From Lepus europaeus (Eukaryota; Chordata; Mammalia; Lagomorpha; Leporidae), in NCBI RefSeq assembly GCF_033115175.1, contig NC_084831.1:8838540-8902539 (forward strand): 64,000 nucleotides of DNA, read 5' to 3'. Each line of letters begins with the position of its first letter. Position 1 is the stretch's first letter. The position numbers and the translations under genes are program-made. Shown in pieces: positions 22,000 to 32,443 of the stretch. The notes below the pieces were generated by a model. That model saw only the letters and a list, made by a program, of their open reading frames with translations. It was not told the DNA's origin and did not search any database.

Positions 22000-23659
22000 C
22001 GTCTGTGTTCTGTTCCACTGGGAGGTGCCAGACAGTCTGGGGTCCTGGCTTTACTCCCACCCACCATGACCTTCCGATGTCTTGGAGTCTCTTGGATCAG
22101 AACCAACATGCCAGACCCTCACTCCCTCCTGAAGAGCAGAGTCCCCACTGTCCAGCGAGGAGGTGAACGTTGGGGCTGAACTACAAAATTCCCAGAGAGC
22201 GTCCCTCTCCCTGGCCCTGGGTGCCTCCGGGGACCTGTCCCTGGACTATCTCCAAACAGGGTGCTCTCCGCCCTCCCCTCCCCGACCCGGGACTCTCCAC
22301 TGGCCTGACTCCATGCCCTTGCAATGGGGCTGGGGTGCAGCCTGAGTACCTGCAGGCCAGGGCAGAGTCCCCAGACACCCGCAGGCCCCTACCCAGGACT
22401 CCCGGGCTCTTGTTTAGGGCACAGAACCAGACCCTGCTCAGCACAGGAGGCAAATGGGCCTCCATGGGCACGGAGACCCTCCCAAAGCACCCAGGGCAAA
22501 ACCTGCCCAAGGTTGAGAGCGGATCGGCCCCGCCCGGGCGTGGGGCCTCATCGCCTCTGGGAGCCTCGAGCTTCCTCCTGTGCCCAGAAGGGTCACCCTC
22601 CAGCATTGTTGACACCTAAATAGCTGAGGGGAACGGGGGGAGGGGGGGATCCCTCGGTTCCTGCTGACTCTGGAAGGTTCTCCCAGCATTGGGGCCACTC
22701 ACTCTCCGTATTCCAGGGGAGAAGAACGACGTTCCCGGGGTGCAGACAGACAGGGCTGCCTGGTCAGCTCAGGGAGGGCCAGAAAACTGGAAGCACAGAA
22801 GAATCTGGAGACCCCGAGCAGGGCCGGGGTGGGGGTGGGGCGAGGCTTTGGGGTCCTAGTGGGATTCTGGGACTGGAGAAGGCAGTCGGGATGCCCCTTG
22901 GATGAGGCTGCTGTGGTCTGGCCGCAAATAAGGCCGACGAGGAGAGCAGGTGATGAGGACGCGATGGAAACTCACACACACCCCACCCCGGCCAGCTTCC
23001 TTGTCCATGCACCAGGCGTCTGGGCCCCGTGAACTGGCCGGAAGCATGGCGTCCTGCAAAGATCTTGGTTGGTGTGGCTTCCGTGGATGACCCAGGGTGT
23101 CCCTTTGGCAAACGGGCTCTCTGTGGACGTACAAGAAGAAATGTCCCATTGCATCATGGGGGAAACAAGTGTTGGGCTTCATACTTTATGTTTCTAGAAC
23201 ATTCCAAGGAGATCTTAGAATCTTAGAGAAGCTTGGATCCTGTAGCAAAGTCCCAAGCTTGGACTTGCACAATTCTGCAATTTTGCCCACCTTCAAGGGG
23301 AGTCTGCCAGCCAGGTCTTTCTGACATTCAGGTTCTTGAGCCACGTGGGGATCCTCCGAGCCCTCATCTGAGCGGGGTGTCCCACAATCATCTGTGGGGT
23401 GAACGTGTGCGGTTTCCTCTCCCCGAGCGAGCTTCAGCAGCCTGAAAATGAAGAGAATGGCAATGAACGTCAGGTGTTCCGTGGAGGGGACCTGAGATCT
23501 TGGGGGGAAAGTGCGATTGCTTTGCCCAGGGGGTGTTTGGTAAACAGAGGTGCTGCTAACAACACTCTGCAGCGTCAGGTTCACAGAGCGGCTGCCCCAG
23601 ACTTGACGTCTCTCGTGAGCACTTCCGGCTTAACCCAGCTTTTGTGGAGGGCACTTAGA
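22000..23659. other. Intergenic, mostly unique
   Basis: GC-rich to 23000, then balanced. No C-repeat and no gene recognised. Overlapping frames on both strands lack conserved domains. Confidence 0.6.
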
Positions 23660-23962
23660 GGGGCCGGCGCCGTGGCTCACTAGGTTAATCCTCCGCCTGC
23701 GGTGCCGGAATCGCATATGGGCCCCGGGTTCTAGTCCCAGTTGCCCCTCTTCCAGTCCAGCTCTCTGCTGTGGCCTGGGAGGGCAGTGGAGGATGGCCCA
23801 AGTGCTTGGGCCCCTGCCACCCACAATGGAGACCTGGATGGAATTCCATGCTCCTGCCCTGGCCATTGCAGCCATGTGGGGAGTTAACCAGTAGATGGAA
23901 AATTACTTTCTGTTTCTCTCTCTCTCACTATGCCTTTCAAATAAATAAATACTTTTTAAAAA
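23660..23962 (+). mobile_element. C-repeat SINE
   Basis: Sense copy with head GGGGCCGGCGCCGTGGCTCA and tail CAAATAAATAAATAC. Confidence 0.95.
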
Positions 23963-24539
23963 TATGGGCAATGGGATTATGGTTATGCTACTGGGCCCTG
24001 AAAACAGCTGGGCTGGTTGGTGCCGGGGAACGTCCCCCCGTGGGAAGAGCCCTGACTCTAAAGCAGAGGTGTCCGGGTGGCAGTTGCCGTCACGCCGGGA
24101 CCCTGCACTGCTCTGTGTCTGTTTCTCTCCAGCACCCATCCGCAGGCGCCCACGGCTTCCACCTCGGGGGCTCTCGGCCTTGGGAGAATCTGAGTCCCCG
24201 CATCCGGCTGTGAATTCTAACTCTCTGACCTTGGCCCCCGCTCACACTCTTGGTTTAATCTTCCACGTTGCTGAGATTGTTGCGAGAAAACTCCGAGATG
24301 AGTTTGAGTTCGCGTGCTGGCATCGGCGACGAGTTACGAGACCAGACGCAATGGCGAGAGCAGAGTGAGTATTTAAGGAGAGAAGCTCCTAGCAGTGCGG
24401 TAGAGGGGCTGGGAGAATGTCCTTATCGCATTATCTCCTAGCAACAAAGGTCAGTGCAGAGAGGACGGGACAGTCTTAATGGAGCCCTTTCTGGCTCCTT
24501 TTTACTGAGACCTAGATCTTGTCCTCAAAACCTAGATTT
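23963..24539. other. Intergenic, nothing recognised
   Basis: Unique sequence with a few CpGs near 24100-24350. No gene recognised. Confidence 0.55.
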
Positions 24540-24831
24540 TTGTTTTGTTTATTTGTTTTTATTTACTTGAGAGGCAGAGTTACAGAGTTACAGAGTTTAC
24601 TCTCCAAATGGCCACAGCGGCCGGAGATGAGTTGATCCGAAGCCAGGAACAACTTCTGGGTCTCCCGTGAGGGTGCAGGGGCTCAAGGACTTGGGCCATC
24701 TTCCACTGCTTTCCCAGGCCATAGCAGAGAGCTGGATCGGAAGTGGAGCAGCCGGGACTTGAACTGGTGCCCATATGGGATGCTGGCACTGCAGGCAGCA
24801 GCTTTACCTGCTAGACCACAGTACCAGCTCC
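24540..24831 (-). mobile_element. C-repeat SINE
   Basis: Antisense copy with a shortened CT region. Head GACCACAGTACCAGCTCC. Confidence 0.94.
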
Positions 24832-25255
24832 TTTATCTCCCTTTTCACTGCCTAAGTGCCATCCAGGCTAAAGTCCTTCAATCCTTAACACCTTGACCCC
24901 AGCCTCCCACCCCTCCCCCCCAAAAAAAAAATCTTTTCAGTTGTCTTGGGTCAAACACAGGGTCCCTTTAAGAACACCCATCCCCCATACACAGCCTCCT
25001 CCCCACCTTCTTCTAGTAATTCTGATCCGATTTCCAGCAAAGAAGGCTTGAGCTAAGACAGGATGATCAGCCACGCCCTCAGAGGTAGGTGGACACTGTT
25101 TCCCCTGCCGTGTGAGGTTAAGGTAAAACTCAGGGGACCATGGAGAGAGCTCCGTTGTTTTCTTTGAGGATGGCACAATTGTCTGCTTAAAGCTGTTTTT
25201 AACTGTAGAGCATTTTGATAATTTTGATCTAATGAGAGATTCCCTCCCAACCAGG
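24832..25255. other. Intergenic, nothing recognised
   Basis: Unique sequence. Nothing recognised. Confidence 0.55.
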
Positions 25256-25540
25256 TTTTTAGACTTATTTATTTGAAAGGCAGAGAGACAGAGGGCGTGC
25301 CAGCCGCTGGTTCACTCCCCAAATGTCTGCAACAGCCCAGGCTGGGCCAACCCAAAGCCCAGGAGCCAAGAATTCTATCCAGATCTCCCACGTGGGTGGC
25401 AAGGGCCCAAGCACTTGGGCCATCAGCTGCTGCATTAGGAGGGAGCCGGATCAGAAGCAGAGCAGCTGGGGCTGGAACCCGTGAGCCTTTGGGATGCTGG
25501 CATCGCAGGTGTCACCCACTGTGCCACAAGGCCAGCCCCC
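25256..25540 (-). mobile_element. C-repeat SINE
   Basis: Antisense copy with a small internal loss. Head GCCACAAGGCCAGCCCCC. Confidence 0.93.
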
Positions 25541-25557
25541 GTCTTGTTGTTTTCTAG

Positions 25558-26028
25558 TGTCAGGAGCCAGTTAACCCCTCCCTGTCTCACACTCAGAACC
25601 ACGAAGATCCCTAATTCATAAAACTCAATCAGTGGTGGGGAGTGAAACCATGAACGTGTTCTTGCCTTTTATCCTATTTCTTCCCCGTTAGGCATTCATA
25701 TCCAAACCACTCAATCTGGAGAAAGCCAAATATCCAATCAGGATCAATGGGGCGGAGATTCGGGAATTTAATCTACTCTCACTTTCTGATTGGACGAAGC
25801 AGCTGAAAGGGGAGGTTCTGATTGATGTAGCAGGATTCGCCTACCGACAAGACACCCAGGCCTCTTAACAGGAAGTGGTCTCTTATTATGCCAGCATAAG
25901 GCCCAGGTGGAATTTCTTATCCAAAATCCTGAGCCCCGAACAAAAGGATTTTCCCTTATATGTGGTTTTAGCCTGTCTCCCTTGTACGGTTACCTGTGTG
26001 CATGTGATTGGATGTTCTCATGTTACAG
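25558..26028 (-). mobile_element. Possible solo LTR
   Basis: A 471-base block beginning TGTCAGGAGC and ending CATGTTACA on the + strand, so it has TGT...ACA ends. On the minus strand there are several CCAAT-type boxes and a TATA-like GGATAAAAGG near 25670, laid out as in a retroviral LTR. I saw no matching target-site duplication and no internal retroviral genes next to it. Confidence 0.35.
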
Positions 26029-26574
26029 GTCGGCCACAGGATTGGCATGCGAAGGTAGTTCCTGAAGATACAAACTTTTTTACACCCATCCTGAGGCGCC
26101 TGCGGCCTGGCAAGGGTTAACACGTTGCTCTGTACCAACAAGCAGAACCTGACCTGGTTCCGTGTAGGGGCTGCAGTTGGAGCAGTCATGGGCCAGCAGG
26201 TGACAACCCGTTTCATTCCCAGGACAGGTGCCTCCCTTTATGTTTTTCTGACCTCGGGAAGGTTCCTACCACAGCTTTACTCATGTTAGTTAGGAACAAG
26301 TCTGATTAAGAGACAGAGGCCTCTGGCACATGGACCCTGAGAGGGGAGGAGGGGTTAGGAACACCGAGAAAAACTTCCAAGGCACCGAAGGAGGGACCCA
26401 GAGGCCTGGAGCCTGGAGCCGCAGCCTGGTCCTCCCTGGCCCCGTGCAGCCGCGTGCAGAGCTGGTGAGACGCGGACCTCTGTGGGGACCGTGCGAGCGG
26501 CCGGCCGGGCTCAGTGGTGACACAGCCCGGCCGTTTCAGGTGAGCCTCCATCTCTGGTGTCGCTTGTGATGTCT
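26029..26574. other. Intergenic next to the LTR-like block
   Basis: Unassigned sequence. It could be part of a longer retroviral remnant, but no retroviral motif was recognised in it. Confidence 0.5.
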
Positions 26575-27042
26575 CCCTTTTCCTCTCTGATTTTCTCCTT
26601 GGGTCTCTCGGTCAAGCTAACATGACAGGTTGTCAATTTTGTTCACCTTTTGGGGGGAAACAACTCTTTCATTGATCTTTATTGGTTGCCGCTTCACTCT
26701 GGTCTTTGTTATTTCTTCTACTAAATCAGGGTTTGATTTGGCTTTGCTATTATAAGCCCTTGAGTTGCATTGTTAGCTTGCTTATTTGAAGTCTTTCTGC
26801 TTTTTTGGACGTAGGCACCACTGAAGTTCCCTGTTAGTACTGCTTTCGTTGTACCCCACAGGATTTACAGTCTGTTCTTTGGAACAGACTCGGAAAACAC
26901 TCTACGGGAGGGGGCTTGGATGATCTGCCCAGTGATGAGAGTGAGGTTATCAAAATCTAGCACATTATTGTTTTAGAGCCCATCCTCTTAGATTTCATGT
27001 TCGCTTTATATAATTGGGAACTCTGGCATTTGTGCACATATA

Positions 27043-27359
27043 AAAGGTTTATTTATTTGAGAAGCAGAGTTACAGATAGAGAAAGAGAGAGGCAGAGAGA
27101 GATCTGCCATCCACTGGTTTACTCCCCAAATGGCCACAATGGCCAGGGCTGAGCCAGTCCAAAGCCAGGAGCCAGGAGCTTCTTCTGGGTCTTTGACACA
27201 GGTGCAGGGGCCCAAGCACTTGGCCCATCTTCCACTGCTTTCTCAGGCCTTGAGCAGAGAGCTGGATTGGAAGAGGAAGAGCTGGGACTCCAACTGGCAC
27301 CCACATGGGATGTGGCCCCACAGGCAGAGGCGTTACCTACTACATCACAGCACCACTCC
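27043..27359 (-). mobile_element. C-repeat SINE in antisense LINE-1
   Basis: Near full-length antisense copy. Head CATCACAGCACCACTCC. Confidence 0.94.
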
Positions 27360-27514
27360 TATGCATTGATATTTACAATTGCTACGTCTTGTTGAATTGA
27401 ACTCTGTATCATTATATGGTGAACTTTGTCTATTACAGCTTTTGTCTATTTTAGTGTAAGCAATCTTTTAATTTTGGCCTTTAATCCATTTACATTCAAG
27501 GTTATCATTTGTAA

Positions 27515-27797
27515 TTTATTTTGATTTATTTGAAAAACAGAGACAGAAACAGACAGATAGGGAGAGGCCTGCAATCTACTGGTTCACTTCCCGAATGTCC
27601 TCAGCAGCTGGGACTGGCCAGGCCCAAACCTGGGGGCAGGAGCTGAATGAGGGGCTTTCGTGTCAGTGGGCTGGGGGCCCAAACTCGGGCCTGCCAGGGT
27701 ATGCATCAGCAGGAAGTTGAATCGGAAGTGAAGCCAGGACTCGAACCTCCGCACTCCAGTGTGGGATGTGGGCATGGCAAGTGGCAAACGCTCACCA
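27515..27797 (-). mobile_element. C-repeat SINE, old, in antisense LINE-1
   Basis: Diverged antisense copy of the older branch (GGGTATGCATCAGCAGGAAG-like core missing most of box B). Confidence 0.82.
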
Positions 27798-28087
27798 CAA
27801 GGTTCACTGATAAGTAAACATTCCTGTTGTCCTGTTCATTCTTCTGGTTATTTTATGTATCTGATCTTCATCTCTAGTTTGTGATTTGCTGGTTTTCCTT
27901 GCCAGACTTTGAGTCTTTCTCTTCTATGCTGTGCTGTTGCGCTTTATTCTTGCATGTTTTTGAGGTGGAAGTTATCTTTCGCATTTCTTGTACAGCCAGT
28001 CTGAAGCTGATGAATTAATTCAGTGTTTGCTTCTCATAAAAAGTCTTTGTCTCTTATTTCTAAAGGTTAACTTTTTAAAAAAGATTT

Positions 28088-28418
28088 TTATTTTTTTATT
28101 TTTTGACAGGCAGAGTGGATAGTGAGAAAGAGAGACAGAAAGAAAGGTCTTCCTTTTTGCCGTTGGTTCACCCTCCAATGGCTGCTGCGGCCGGCGCATC
28201 TCGCTGATCCGAAGCCAGGAGCCAGGTGCTTCTGGTCTCCCATGCGGGTGCAGGGCCCAAGGACTTGGGCCATCCTCCACTGCTTTCCCAGGCCACAGCA
28301 GAGAGCTGGACTAGAAGAGGGGCAACCGGGATAGAATCCGGCGCCCCAACCGGGACTAGAACCCGGTGTGCCGGCGCCACAAGGTGGAGAATTAGCCTGT
28401 TAAGACACAGCGCCAGCC
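28088..28418 (-). mobile_element. C-repeat SINE, TGTC-poly(A) type
   Basis: Antisense young copy, TTTTTTGACAGGCAGAGTGG tail side to GACACAGCGCCAGCC head. Confidence 0.95.
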
Positions 28419-28419
28419 A

Positions 28420-28679
28420 AAAGATTTTTTAAAATGTATTTGAAAGACAGTTACAGAGAGAGGTAGAGACAGAGAGAGGTCTTCCATCTGCTGGTTCACT
28501 CCCCAAATGGCGGAAATAGCCGGAGCTGTGCCATTCTGAAGCCAGGAGCCAGGAGCTTCTTTTGGATCTCCCATGAAGGTGCAGAGGTCCAAGCACTTGG
28601 GCCATCTTCCACTGGTTTCCCAGGCCATAGCAGAGAGCTGGATCGGAAGTGGAGCAGCCAGGAATGAAACGGTGTCCAT
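28420..28679 (-). mobile_element. C-repeat SINE, cut at the array's left breakpoint
   Basis: Antisense copy whose head is missing. At about 28680 it jumps to the interior of another antisense C-repeat. Confidence 0.92.
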
Positions 28680-28874
28680 TCAAAGCCAGGAGCCAGGAAC
28701 TTCTTCCTGGTCTCCCAGGCAGGTGCAGGGGCCCAAGACCTTGGGCCATCTTCTGCTTTCCCAGGCTATAGCAGAGAGCTGATTGGATGAGGAGCAGCCT
28801 GGAATAGAACCAGTGCCCATGGAGGATGCCAGTGCTGCAGGCAGAGGATTAACCTGCACCACGGCGCCGGCCCC
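28680..28874 (-). mobile_element. Head part of the exon-interrupting C-repeat, copy A
   Basis: Matches the right-hand part of the C-repeat inside the central exon of copy B (both end GGCGCCGGCCCCAGAAGG). The left-hand part is missing. Confidence 0.92.
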
Positions 28875-30384
28875 AGAAGGAAATTCTTGTGGCTGAATTC
28901 ACCAATCAGTTCCACAAGCTGGACCACCTTCAAGAGCTGTACATGGACTCTGTCCCCTTCCTCGAAGGCCACCTGGCTCAGGTGCTCAGGTAAGGAGAGC
29001 CGGTGAGGTCCTTATGAGGACTGTACTAAAGGCTTCCAGGACCACAGGCAATGCCTTGGGTATCTCCTGCCTGCCTGTTGCTGGTGGTGTTACCATGGCA
29101 TGAACACCAGAACCTAACAGGAGATCTTGTTCAGTGCTCAGTTGTAAAGTGAGGTCTCCCAGAAACACTCAGGCTAAGGTGGGGTGGACGATGCAGAAGG
29201 AGATGCCGTGCTGGGGAGCCGGGAGCCTCTGATCTGGAGAGGGTGGGCTTGTGAAGTCTTCACTAGGAAATGAATTCAGGTTAAGGCGCTGGCAGGTGCA
29301 GAGGGCATTGACGGAGGGACCGCATCAAACGGGATTCAAAATACTCACGACCTGTGTGAGAGGACGGAGCCTGTGGCTGTCTCCCGCACCCCAGTGGGGC
29401 AATTAACGTGTGGGACATGAATGGTTCTGGAGAGAAGGACTGTGCAGTGTGGCCGCGGGTTTGTGACCCATGGTTGGAGTGAGCCCTTCCGGCTGGTCAC
29501 CCCAGCTGATGCCGCTCCATGCTGCTTGGGTTTATCTTTGATTCCTTGGCCCACTAGCCAGGTCTCACCCAAAGCGGTGGTGCTCTGCTCAGCCGGGTAG
29601 GAGAGGGAGCTTTCGAGAGTTTACGAAGCTGACCTTTCTCCATCACACAACCTAAAGGGGGCTGACCTGCAGGACCAGCATTCTGGGTGTCGGCGTGCTT
29701 GGATGTCAGAGGGGTCTTGGGTTTTGGGGCCAGGACCAACGAGCTGTCTCCCACTCTGACACCATCCCCCAGGACCACCTGTCCCAGAACTAAACTTACC
29801 TGTCCTCAGGTGCCTGAGCGCCCTAGGGGAGACTCTGTCCATGACCAACCGTGTGCTCTCAGTAGCAGATCTCATGCATTTGTCCTAGTGCCCAAATCCA
29901 TGAGCTGAGATACCTGTACCTGAGCTGCGTCCTGCTCGCTGACCAAGTTCCGTCCCGAGCCCCTCCGAGTGCTGCTGGAGAACCTGGTGGTCACCCTCAA
30001 GACCCTGGACTTCCTGGACTGTGAGATCACCGACTCCCAGCTCGATGCCCTCCTGCCGGCCCTGAGCCACTGCTCCCAGCTCACCAAGCTCGGCTGCCTG
30101 GGGAATGACCTCTCCATGGCTGGGCTGGAGAACCTGCTGTGCCACACCGCACAGCTGGACACGTTGCCCCCGGAGCTTTATCCGTCCCTCCAGAGATGCA
30201 CGGCACCCCGAGCGCTGCCCACCGAAGGAGGCTCCACCAACTCCCCACTGAGCTAAGTACGACTCTACATTGTTAAAGCACTCCAACAAAGTCTGATGTA
30301 GACCATGTCCTGTGCTGATTGTAGCTACCAGGCCATGTATAGCATGGAGCCCATCGTGCCACTCTGTGCTCCTGTCTCGTTTGA
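28875..30384 (+). pseudogene. PRAME-family pseudogene, copy A (3' half only)
   Basis: Carries only the last part of the PRAME gene layout. The end of the large central exon (28875-28989) reads [11 protein letters not shown] then [18 protein letters not shown] and has a GTAAGG donor at 28990. After an intron of 820 bases the last exon starts at 29810 (acceptor CCTCAG). It encodes the C-terminal leucine-rich repeats (KTLDFLDCEITDSQLDALLP; PALSHCSQLTKLGCLGNDLS). PRAME-family proteins are leucine-rich-repeat proteins, some acting as Cullin-2 substrate receptors. The copy is dead: TAG replaces the expected CAG at about 29884, small length changes nearby break the frame, and the C-terminus is frameshifted as in the other copies. 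A cysteine-rich tail remnant (CADCSYQA) and TGA lie at about 30312-30384. The 5' part is missing, cut inside a C-repeat at about 28680. Confidence 0.88.
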
Positions 30385-30631
30385 TGTGTGTGTCAGATCC
30401 CTCCTCCTGGGCACTAGGATGTGGAAGCATCATAGCGGGAACACGCAATCCACTGTGTCAGAGTGAGTGGGAAAAGGAAAGATCCAGCAGGGGGAGCTTT
30501 GGTCAAGGATGAGCTGTCTGGGAGTCAGAGGCCCTTTAGAACTGACACAGCTCCATGCTGTGCCAAGGGAACTTCAAGGACTAAAAGGAGTCCAGTAGAT
30601 GGACATGACGGACATTTCTTTTATTTTTTAA

Positions 30632-30826
30632 TTTTGGAGATTTATTTATTTATTTGAAAGTCAGAGTTACACACAGAGAAAACAGAGGCAGAGACACAGA
30701 GAGAGAGAGGGAGAGAGAGAGAGAGGTCTTCCATCCGCTGGTTCACTCCCCAAATGGCTGCAATGGCCAGAGCTGTGCCGATCCAAAGCCAGGAGCCAGG
30801 AGCTTCCCCCAGGTCTCCCACGAGGA
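30632..30826 (-). mobile_element. C-repeat SINE, truncated, spacer 1
   Basis: Antisense; only the tail half is left. The same truncation is at 40512-40686. Confidence 0.93.
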
Positions 30827-31159
30827 CACACATTTCTGGGGAGCCACGTCCTTGGGTTCTCCCAACCTTTTGATCAGCCACCTGTGCTTGAAAGGGAACA
30901 GATGGTGGGTTCAGAAGACTTTTTGCTTTGTTTCATCTGAGTCCTGCCTTCTCATCTCACTGCAGGGCGTCCCGAAGGTGAGCCCTTCTCTGCTGTGTCT
31001 GTGTCACTTCATTTTGAGAGGCCACGTTCTTGGGTTCAACTGGCTCTGTGTCTGTGTCATTCATTTTCCCATAGTGTCAATGAGATAGTTTGAGAAGAGA
31101 GCACTTCTAATTTTTCTTTCATTTAAATATAGCCAGTTTGAATAGAATGCAAAGAACGT

Positions 31160-31409
31160 TGTCCCATGTGCTGTGGCATGGGCGGTTAAGCCCCACCTGT
31201 GATGTTGGCATCCCCTGTGGGCCCCGGTTCAAGTCCCAGCTATTCCACTTCTGATCCAGCTCCCTGCTAATGTACATGGGAAAGCAGCAGAGGATCGCTA
31301 AAGTACTTGGGCCTCTGCCACTCAGAGGGATGCGAGCTGGACACAGCTCCTGGCTCCTGGCCTTGGCCTGGCCCAGCCCTAGCCACTGGGGCCATGTTGG
31401 GGGTGACCT
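31160..31409 (+). mobile_element. C-repeat SINE, truncated, spacer 1
   Basis: Sense copy losing its CT region and tail after GGGGGTGACCTGG. Confidence 0.92.
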
Positions 31410-31720
31410 GGAGGGAAGGAACCCTGGGGCAGGGTTGGAAGGCGTGGACCTTGGGCAGATTCTGGGAATTCCATTCCTCTGGGGAATATGGACCCCTCCT
31501 GCTCGTGGACAAGGCGGGGGAGCCAGGTCGAATAGGACCCCTGCTGCACACAGAGGTCACAGGTGAGGGGACAGGGAGAAGGAAGTAGTGTCCAGGAGAC
31601 CAGCCCTGCTGGGCCACAGGTTCCCAGCCCGGGGGCCCCTCTGCTGAAAGGGGGAGTTTTGTTGCAAATAAAATCGCTTTCACCTTTGTACTCTCTTTTC
31701 TACTTTTCTCTATTATTTAT
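31410..31720 (+). repeat. LTR-like 3' segment with AATAAA, spacer 1
   Basis: Segment ending with a purine-rich AAAGGGGGAG, then GCAAATAAAATCGCTTTC and a CT-rich end. An AATAAA followed closely by GCTTTCAC and a short pyrimidine end is typical of the R region of class I endogenous retroviral LTRs. Four related copies lie in this window, each in a PRAME spacer. The identity is inferred from this layout only. Confidence 0.4.
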
Positions 31721-31721
31721 T

Positions 31722-32045
31722 TTTTTAAGATATATATGAAAGTCAGAGTTACACAGAGAGAGGAGAGGCAGAGTGAGAGAGAGAGAGAGGTCTTTATCCG
31801 CTGGTTCACTCCCCAATTGGCCACAAGGATAGGAGCTGCGCCAATCTGAAGCCAGGAGCTAAGAGCTTCTTCTGGGTCTCCCATGCAGGTGCAGAGGTTC
31901 AAGGACTTGGGCGATCCTCCACCGCTTTCCCAGGCCATAGCAGAGTGCTGGAACGAAAGTGGAGCAGCCAGGACTCGAAACGGTGCCCATGTGGTATGTG
32001 GGGCCTTCAGGCTGGGATTTTAACCCACTGTGCCTCAGCACCAGC
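31722..32045 (-). mobile_element. C-repeat SINE, spacer 1
   Basis: Antisense copy, with orthologous partners at 36284 and 41594. Confidence 0.94.
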
Positions 32046-32163
32046 AAGAATAGTTTTGAAGGTATAGTATTATTGGCTTTTTGTAAGTCTGGTAAGGGCA
32101 GAGCTACCCCGGTGGACCCAAGTGGTTCCACCTAGTAGCCTAGTAGCCCAAAGTGGTACATTT

Positions 32164-32443
32164 TTTTTTTTTTTTATTTTTGGATAGGCAGAGTAGACAG
32201 TGAGAGAGAGAGAGACAGAGAGAAAGGTCTTCCTTTGCCGTTGGTTCACCCTCCAATGGCCGCTGCGGCCGGCATACCGTGCTGATCGAAAGCCCGGAGC
32301 CAGTTGCTTCTCCTGGTCTCCCATGCGGGAGCAGGGCCCAACGACTTGGGCCATCCTCCATTACACTCCCGGGCCACAGCAGAGAGCTGGCCTGCAAGGG
32401 GGGCAACCGGGACAGAATCCAGAGCCCCAACCGGGACTAGAAC
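32164..32443 (-). mobile_element. C-repeat SINE, young, fused to PRAME exon 2
   Basis: Same insertion site as 42042-42384 (left flank AAAGTGGTACATTT at 32150-32163). The head and right flank are deleted, and the element runs directly into copy B exon 2. Confidence 0.94.

Larger units (their letters stand above)
26575..28087 (-). mobile_element. LINE-1 relic, antisense ORF2 piece
   Basis: On the minus strand this reads as LINE-1 ORF2. The + strand shows the familiar reverse segment with TTGTCAATTTTGTTCACC (26630) and TGGACGTAGGCACCACTGAA (26805), then CCATTTACATTCAAGG near 27490. Two antisense C-repeats (27043-27359, 27515-27797) interrupt it. Confidence 0.75.
30385..32443. other. Spacer between PRAME copies A and B
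   Basis: Begins with duplicated downstream sequence, then a truncated antisense C-repeat and a unique segment (30830-31160) shared only with the C-D spacer. A sense C-repeat, the LTR-like segment, an antisense C-repeat and a young C-repeat follow. The young element is fused directly to exon 2 of copy B. Confidence 0.8.
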
